Assembly: GCA_025642065.1 (NCBI GenBank)
Contig: JAODUP010000319.1
Span: 124,001 to 188,000 of the forward strand
DNA from: Paralvinella palmiformis
Lineage: Eukaryota > Annelida > Polychaeta > Terebellida > Alvinellidae
Direction: 5' to 3'
DNA length: 64,000 bases
Shown here one piece after another: positions 59,378-64,000 of the stretch; position 1 is the first letter of the stretch, and every line of letters starts with the position of its first letter. The notes under the pieces are model-generated. The model did no database searches and was not told the origin of the DNA. It saw nothing but the letters and a program-made list of their open reading frames with translations. The translations under genes were made by a program, and so were the position numbers.

Positions 59378-61876
59378 ATGGCTCGCTATATTATCGTTGG
59401 GGGAGTAGCAGGTGGCGCAACAACTGCTGCTAGATTAAGACGCATTGACGAATCAGCTGAAATAATAATTTATGAACGAGGTGAATATATATCTTATGCA
59501 AACTGTGGACTTCCTTATTATCTTGGCGGAGCAATACGGGACAGGAACCGTCTTTTTGTAGAAAGCCCAAACAGTTTTAAGGAAAAATTAAACATAGATG
59601 TAAGAACTCTTTGTGAAGTTATCTCAATTGATAAAAAGAAAAAGACTATAACTATCAGAGATGTAAGAGATGATAATGAGACTACAGAGAAATATGACAA
59701 ATTAGTTCTTTCTCCGGGTGCGGAACCTGTAAAACCACCGATTGAAGGAATTAATTCTCCGAAAATTTTTACCATAAGGAATGTAAGAGATACAGATGCC
59801 ATTAAATCCTTTCTTGATACACAGAATCCTAAAAGAGTCATTGTTGTAGGTGCAGGGTTTATAGGCCTAGAGATGGCAGAAAATCTTCATAAGAGAGGTG
59901 TTTTTGTAACTATTGTAGAAATGGCAGATCAAGTTATGACACCGTTAGATTACGAAATGGCTGCAGAGGTACATCAGCATCTTAAAGTTAAAGGTGTAGA
60001 ATTCTACCTTAAGGATGGTGTCAAATCGTTTAAAGATACGGGATATGGGATAAGTATAGAGTTGCAGTCAGGAAGAATCCCAGATGCAGATTTTGTAATT
60101 CTTTCGATTGGCATAAAACCTGATTCTTTCCTTGCTGAACAAGCTGGTCTAGACATAGGAGAGACGAGAGGTATTAAGGTAGATAAATATCTTAATACAA
60201 AAAATCCTGATATTTATGCCGTTGGTGATGCAATAGAATTTCCTTCGCCTATTACAGGCAAACCAACTATTACCTATCTTGCTGGTCCAGCAAATAAGCA
60301 GGGAAGAATTTGTGCTGATAATATTGTATTTGGAAATAATTCTGAATACAAAGGAGCGGTAGGTACTGCAGTTGCAAAAGTTTTTGATATTACTGTTGCT
60401 TCAACAGGGGTTTCGGAGAAGGTTTTGCATAGAGAAGGAATCGAGTATAAAAGCTGTATTACTCATAGTTCTAGTCATGCAGGATATTATCCTGGTGCGG
60501 CAGCAATGTCTTTGAAGATTCTATTCTCTCCAAAGTCTGGGAGGCTTTTTGGTGCCCAGATTGTTGGGTATGATGGGGTTGATAAAAGAATTGATTTGAT
60601 GGCCTCAGTAATTAGCAGAAAAGGAACAATTTATGATCTAACAGAAATAGAACATGCATATGCTCCTCCCTATTCTTCTGCAAAGGACCCTATAAATATA
60701 ATTGGTTTTGTTGCTGAGAATATTCTTAAAGAAAGAACCAGGCATCTTCAGTGGAACGAACTACGGGCGATGGATCAGAATAAGATTCAGATAATAGATG
60801 TCAGACTTCCAGAAGAAACAGCGCTTGGGACAATAGAAGGTTCTGACAATATACCTCTTCAACAGATTAGAGAACGATTAAATGAAGTAAGAAAAGATCG
60901 TACAATTGTAATTTACTGTAGTATCGGCCTGAGGGGGTATTTTGCGGAACGTATTTTGAGACAAAATGGCTTTGGGGATGTTTATAACTTATCTGGAGGT
61001 TATAAGACCTGGGAATATGCGATACAAAAGCAAAGCAACGAAGATATTTTTGCCAAAGACTATATTGGTAAGAACAATATGATTTATCAGGCTGATGTTG
61101 AGGGTAAGCATAAAGAACGTGAGGGGATAACAGAAAGAATCGACATCCGCATTGTCGATGTGGATGCAAGAGGACTCCAGTGTCCAGGGCCTATCCTGGA
61201 ACTAAAAAACTCTATTGATGGAATAGCTCAAGAAGATAGATTAAGAATAAAAGCTTCTGATCCTGGGTTTGTACATGATGTAAAAGCGTGGTGTGAGATA
61301 ACTGGGAATATACTTATTGATCTAAAACAAGAAGGCGAATGCATAACAGCGGTTATTGAAAAAGCAGCCCCTAAACCTGAATCAGTAGCTAGTGTAAGAA
61401 ATACAATGACAGATACTTCGATTATTCTTTTTTCTGATGATTTTGACCGCGCTCTTGCTTCACTTGTTGTTGCTAATGGAGCTACCAGTGTAGGTAAGAA
61501 GACAACCTTGTTTTTTACCTTCTGGGGTCTTAACCTTATTAAGAAAAAGAATCCGCCAAAGGTAAAAAAAGATTTAATGGGAAGAATGTTCAGTTTAATG
61601 ATGGCGTCTAATAGCAAAAAACTCAAACTATCTAAGATGAATATGGGTAATATGGGGGTTAAAATGATACGTAAGAGAATGAAAGACCTTAACATAAACT
61701 CCTTGGAAGAAATGTTGCAAAGTGCAATGGGTAATGGGGTAAGGATGGTTGCCTGTACAATGAGCATGGATGTAATGGGTGTTAAAAAAGAAGAACTTAT
61801 TGATGGAGTAGAAGTAGGTGGAGTAGCAACATATCTTCAGGCATCTGATACTTCTACCAATACATTATTTATCTGA
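59378..61876 (+). CDS. cdr: CoA-disulfide reductase fused to rhodanese, TusA and DsrE-like domains
   Basis: An 832-residue four-domain sulfur/redox protein. (1) Residues 1-450: FAD/NAD(P)H disulfide reductase with N-terminal G-G-V-A-G-G and redox Cys43 in SYANCGLPYY, the position of the active Cys in CoA-disulfide reductases. (2) About 465-560: rhodanese domain, with catalytic Cys in V-I-Y-C-S-I-G-L-R-G near residue 514. (3) About 595-665: TusA/SirA, D-A-R-G-L-Q-C-P-G-P. (4) About 672-832: DsrE/DsrF-like, Met-rich. It probably reduces CoA disulfides or persulfides and passes sulfur between the domains. The pump gene upstream is divergent, so the two are not one operon. Confidence 0.92.
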   Translation: MARYIIVGGVAGGATTAARLRRIDESAEIIIYERGEYISYANCGLPYYLGGAIRDRNRLFVESPNSFKEKLNIDVRTLCEVISIDKKKKTITIRDVRDDNETTEKYDKLVLSPGAEPVKPPIEGINSPKIFTIRNVRDTDAIKSFLDTQNPKRVIVVGAGFIGLEMAENLHKRGVFVTIVEMADQVMTPLDYEMAAEVHQHLKVKGVEFYLKDGVKSFKDTGYGISIELQSGRIPDADFVILSIGIKPDSFLAEQAGLDIGETRGIKVDKYLNTKNPDIYAVGDAIEFPSPITGKPTITYLAGPANKQGRICADNIVFGNNSEYKGAVGTAVAKVFDITVASTGVSEKVLHREGIEYKSCITHSSSHAGYYPGAAAMSLKILFSPKSGRLFGAQIVGYDGVDKRIDLMASVISRKGTIYDLTEIEHAYAPPYSSAKDPINIIGFVAENILKERTRHLQWNELRAMDQNKIQIIDVRLPEETALGTIEGSDNIPLQQIRERLNEVRKDRTIVIYCSIGLRGYFAERILRQNGFGDVYNLSGGYKTWEYAIQKQSNEDIFAKDYIGKNNMIYQADVEGKHKEREGITERIDIRIVDVDARGLQCPGPILELKNSIDGIAQEDRLRIKASDPGFVHDVKAWCEITGNILIDLKQEGECITAVIEKAAPKPESVASVRNTMTDTSIILFSDDFDRALASLVVANGATSVGKKTTLFFTFWGLNLIKKKNPPKVKKDLMGRMFSLMMASNSKKLKLSKMNMGNMGVKMIRKRMKDLNINSLEEMLQSAMGNGVRMVACTMSMDVMGVKKEELIDGVEVGGVATYLQASDTSTNTLFI

Positions 61877-62131
61877 TAAGAATTTAACTCTGGAGCTCTC
61901 ACAGAAGTATGGGTGGAAATATTTTTGGGAGGTGTTTACAGATAGATCCGCAATTATATGGTGCTAGATTTTAAACTTTATTTCCTGATAACCTTGAAAC
62001 TAGAATTAACAACAGATAGCTTAATATTGTAGCGTATTTGATACCTATGTTGTTTTCTACTTTCACTTTCTTTGTTATCTGTTGCTGTTGTTGTGCTAGA
62101 CTGAGATTACGACAGTAATGTATGATATTGT

Positions 62132-63190
62132 ATGCAATATCCTCTCAGCAACCTTCGTATAAGAGAAATTTCTCCTCTTTTAGCTCCCCGCGAGATTAAA
62201 CAATGCTATCCTGTTACAGATATGCAGTGTGATAAGATAATAGAGAATAGAAAAACAATAGCAAAGATCATCCGAAGAGAAGATTGTCGTGTACTTATGA
62301 TTGTTGGGCCGTGTTCTATCCATGATACCCAAGCAGGCCTTGAATATGCTCAACGTTTGGCTGAATTACAGGAGAAATTGCCAAACTTATACATTGTCAT
62401 GCGAGTATATTTTGAGAAACCACGGACACAGCTTGGATGGAGAGGACTGCTGGTAGATCCCCATCTAAATGGAAGCAATGATTTTCAACATGGTATTCAA
62501 GAGGCAAGAAAACTGCTTCTTCGAATTGCTGAAGTGGGAATTCCAGTAGGATCGGAGTTTCTTGATCCTATTGTTCCCCAATACCTTGATGATCTTATCT
62601 GTTGGGCAGCCATTGGAGCACGCACAATAGAATCACAGACTCATCGAGACATGGCAAGTGGGCTGTCAATGCCGGTAGGCTTTAAAAATAGTACGTATGG
62701 GAATATTCGTGTGGCTGTAGATGCAGTGTTGTCTGCCGGACAGAGGAAAAGTTTTTTAGGAGTGGATCAAGAAGGACGTATAGCTTTGTTTCACACTACA
62801 GGAAACGATGCTGGGCATCTTATTCTACGAGGTGGAAGTGATGGGCCTAACTATTTTCGCCAGCATGTTGAAGATGCAGAAGCACTTTTCAGGAAATATA
62901 AACTTAATCCTGCCATAATGATTGATTGTAGCCATGGTAATTCTCGAAAAAAGCATAAAAATCAGGCAACAGTGCTACGTGCATTTTTTTTGAATCGGAA
63001 GGAGATAGGTAATATTCTTGTTGGATTAATGTTGGAAAGCAATCTTAAGGAAGGAAGACAAGATATTGTTAATGGTAAGCACAATCTTATATATGGAATG
63101 TCCGTGACTGATAGCTGTATTGGATGGGATGAGACAGTACGCCTGTTGCAGTATGCTCAGGAGGCAGCTCAACAATATGAGTGTACGTGA
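62132..63190 (+). CDS. aroG: 3-deoxy-7-phosphoheptulonate (DAHP) synthase, class I
   Basis: First shikimate-pathway step, joining phosphoenolpyruvate and erythrose 4-phosphate. The 352-residue class I AroF/G/H-type protein has V-G-P-C-S-I-H-D (metal Cys), the MRVYFEKPRTQLGWRGL segment, DPHLNGS, PVGSEFLDPI, GARTIESQTHRDMASGL, GFKNSTYGN, and C-terminal IDCSHGNSRK with metal-binding His. Which of AroF, AroG or AroH it equals in feedback specificity cannot be told. Its last 14 bases overlap the proA start, which has AGGAGG within aroG. The ATG has no good ribosome-binding site. Confidence 0.94.
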   Translation: MQYPLSNLRIREISPLLAPREIKQCYPVTDMQCDKIIENRKTIAKIIRREDCRVLMIVGPCSIHDTQAGLEYAQRLAELQEKLPNLYIVMRVYFEKPRTQLGWRGLLVDPHLNGSNDFQHGIQEARKLLLRIAEVGIPVGSEFLDPIVPQYLDDLICWAAIGARTIESQTHRDMASGLSMPVGFKNSTYGNIRVAVDAVLSAGQRKSFLGVDQEGRIALFHTTGNDAGHLILRGGSDGPNYFRQHVEDAEALFRKYKLNPAIMIDCSHGNSRKKHKNQATVLRAFFLNRKEIGNILVGLMLESNLKEGRQDIVNGKHNLIYGMSVTDSCIGWDETVRLLQYAQEAAQQYECT

Positions 63191-64000
63191 TATACTGGAA
63201 CAATTGACAAAACACGCATGGGATTTACCAGCTTTTGAGGAAACACTACGCAATAAAGCCATATGGCATTTTGCCCATATTATTGATAAAGAGAGAGAGC
63301 AGCTGATTGCTGCGAACAAAAAAGATTATAAAAATGCGAGAGAAGCCGAAGTGGCCGAAGCATTGATAATGCGTTTGATACTGAATGATGAGAAAATACA
63401 ACGCATGATTAACTCCTTGCATGCAGTTGCTGCACAGGAAACTCTTGTGGGGAGTCTTCTCAGTGAGAGAGAACTTCGGTCGGGCTTATTATTGCAAAAA
63501 CTACGGTGTCCTATAGGACTTATTGCATTTATTTTTGAATCTCGGCCAGATGCTTTTGTACAAATGGTTTCATTGGCTATAAAATCAGCAAATGCTTTGA
63601 TTTTAAAAGGTGGGTCCGAAGCACTGCATAGTAATCAATGCTTATATCAATTTGTGCAACGAGCTCTTAGCGAAGCAGGTCTTCCTCCTTGCATTGGGCA
63701 TATAACAGAACGTGAAGATGTGAAAGAACTGTTACGGCATGATGATCTTGTATCTTTGCTGATTCCGCGCGGATCAAAAAACTTTGTGCATTACCTTATG
63801 CACAACACACGTATTCCGATACTGGGACATGCTGATGGCATATGCCATATCTATGTGGATAAAGATGCTGATATTGAACAAGCCATTGCGGTTGTGGTAG
63901 ATTCAAAAACACAATATCCTGCAGTGTGTAATGCGGTGGAAACATTGCTTGTGCATAAAGATGCATCTGAGATATTGCAGCGTATTGTAGTTGCACTGAA
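63177..64000 (+). CDS. proA: Gamma-glutamyl phosphate reductase, 3' end outside window
   Basis: Reduces gamma-glutamyl phosphate to glutamate semialdehyde in proline synthesis. The first 274 codons are present and the frame runs off the right edge. Family motifs: RCPIGLIAFIFESRPDAFVQM, LILKGGSEALHSN, SLLIPRGSKNFV, IPILGHADGICHIYVD, and the catalytic Cys region Q-Y-P-A-V-C-N-A-V-E-T-L-L-V-H. The family motif has I-Y-E-S-R-P where this has I-F-E-S-R-P. A strong AGGAGG lies 10 bases before the ATG. It overlaps the DAHP synthase by 14 bases and is probably translated with it. Confidence 0.93.
   Translation, partial: MSVRDILEQLTKHAWDLPAFEETLRNKAIWHFAHIIDKEREQLIAANKKDYKNAREAEVAEALIMRLILNDEKIQRMINSLHAVAAQETLVGSLLSERELRSGLLLQKLRCPIGLIAFIFESRPDAFVQMVSLAIKSANALILKGGSEALHSNQCLYQFVQRALSEAGLPPCIGHITEREDVKELLRHDDLVSLLIPRGSKNFVHYLMHNTRIPILGHADGICHIYVDKDADIEQAIAVVVDSKTQYPAVCNAVETLLVHKDASEILQRIVVAL

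Noticed and set aside
1..64000. CRISPR arrays, insertion sequences, prophage genes or rRNA
   Set aside because: I looked for spaced direct repeats, transposase or integrase motifs, phage structural genes and rRNA signatures and saw none.

Overview
This AT-rich, gene-dense window probably comes from a spirochaete, most likely a Treponema relative. The best pointers are two paralogous UPF0164/FadL-like outer-membrane proteins (42996-44531 and 47349-48620), a family I associate with Treponema. Runs of ten G inside genes also fit. The assignment is an inference from gene content; there is no rRNA here to confirm it. Genes for His, Lys/DAP, aromatic amino acid and Pro synthesis argue against an auxotrophic pathogen such as T. 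pallidum and fit a gut or symbiotic spirochaete.

Layout. (1) 1-11120, plus strand: truA (cut by the left edge), family-4 uracil-DNA glycosylase, priA, def, fmt, a PASTA protein, ileS, a lipoprotein, hisH and hisF, nearly all overlapping or within a few bases, so probably one long operon. (2) 11124-20603: a mannitol-dehydrogenase-family enzyme (minus), fmdB-like and aroB (plus), a DEAH helicase and hisS (minus), a PKD/beta-helix lipoprotein and rpsD (plus). (3) 20634-29525, minus: UDP-sugar 4,6-dehydratase, DegT aminotransferase, dnaE, recG, rsmD and a small CxxC metal-binding protein. (4) 29613-32135: a secreted SPOR-domain protein carrying six near-identical 159-bp repeats. (5) 32132-38228, lipid block: acyl-CoA synthetase and fabZ (minus) back to back with accB-accC-accDA (plus), the last a fused carboxyltransferase. 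(6) 38243-42741: CPBP protease, a frame-broken comEC, rsmA, dapA and dapB. (7) 42996-54040: envelope and cytoskeleton genes (two UPF0164 proteins, bactofilin, TPR proteins), tyrA, tRNA-Lys and tRNA-Glu, a uracil-phosphoribosyltransferase-like protein with an N-terminal extension, and a large glutamate dehydrogenase. (8) 54352-64000: a second, classical glutamate dehydrogenase (minus), a lipase-like hydrolase, tRNA-Ala, a P1B-ATPase lacking its metal-site motifs (minus), a four-domain CoA-disulfide reductase, a DAHP synthase and proA (cut by the right edge).

Working together: def/fmt/ileS/hisS/rpsD/rsmA/rsmD serve translation; priA/recG/dnaE/UDG serve replication and repair; accBCDA/fabZ/acyl-CoA synthetase serve fatty-acid metabolism; dapA/dapB feed peptidoglycan and lysine; aroG/aroB/tyrA feed aromatic amino acids; the two glutamate dehydrogenases and HisH handle ammonia and glutamine.

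Points most worth a second look: the P1B-ATPase without CPx, TGE and HP motifs; a recurring pattern of good promoters placed 6-14 bases before a start codon with no ribosome-binding site (leaderless or very short-leader mRNAs); ten-G tracts inside aroB and an outer-membrane protein gene; comEC broken at an A8 tract; the SPOR-protein repeat array; and a His-to-Gln change in motif II of both PriA and RecG. I saw no CRISPR array, insertion sequence, prophage or rRNA.
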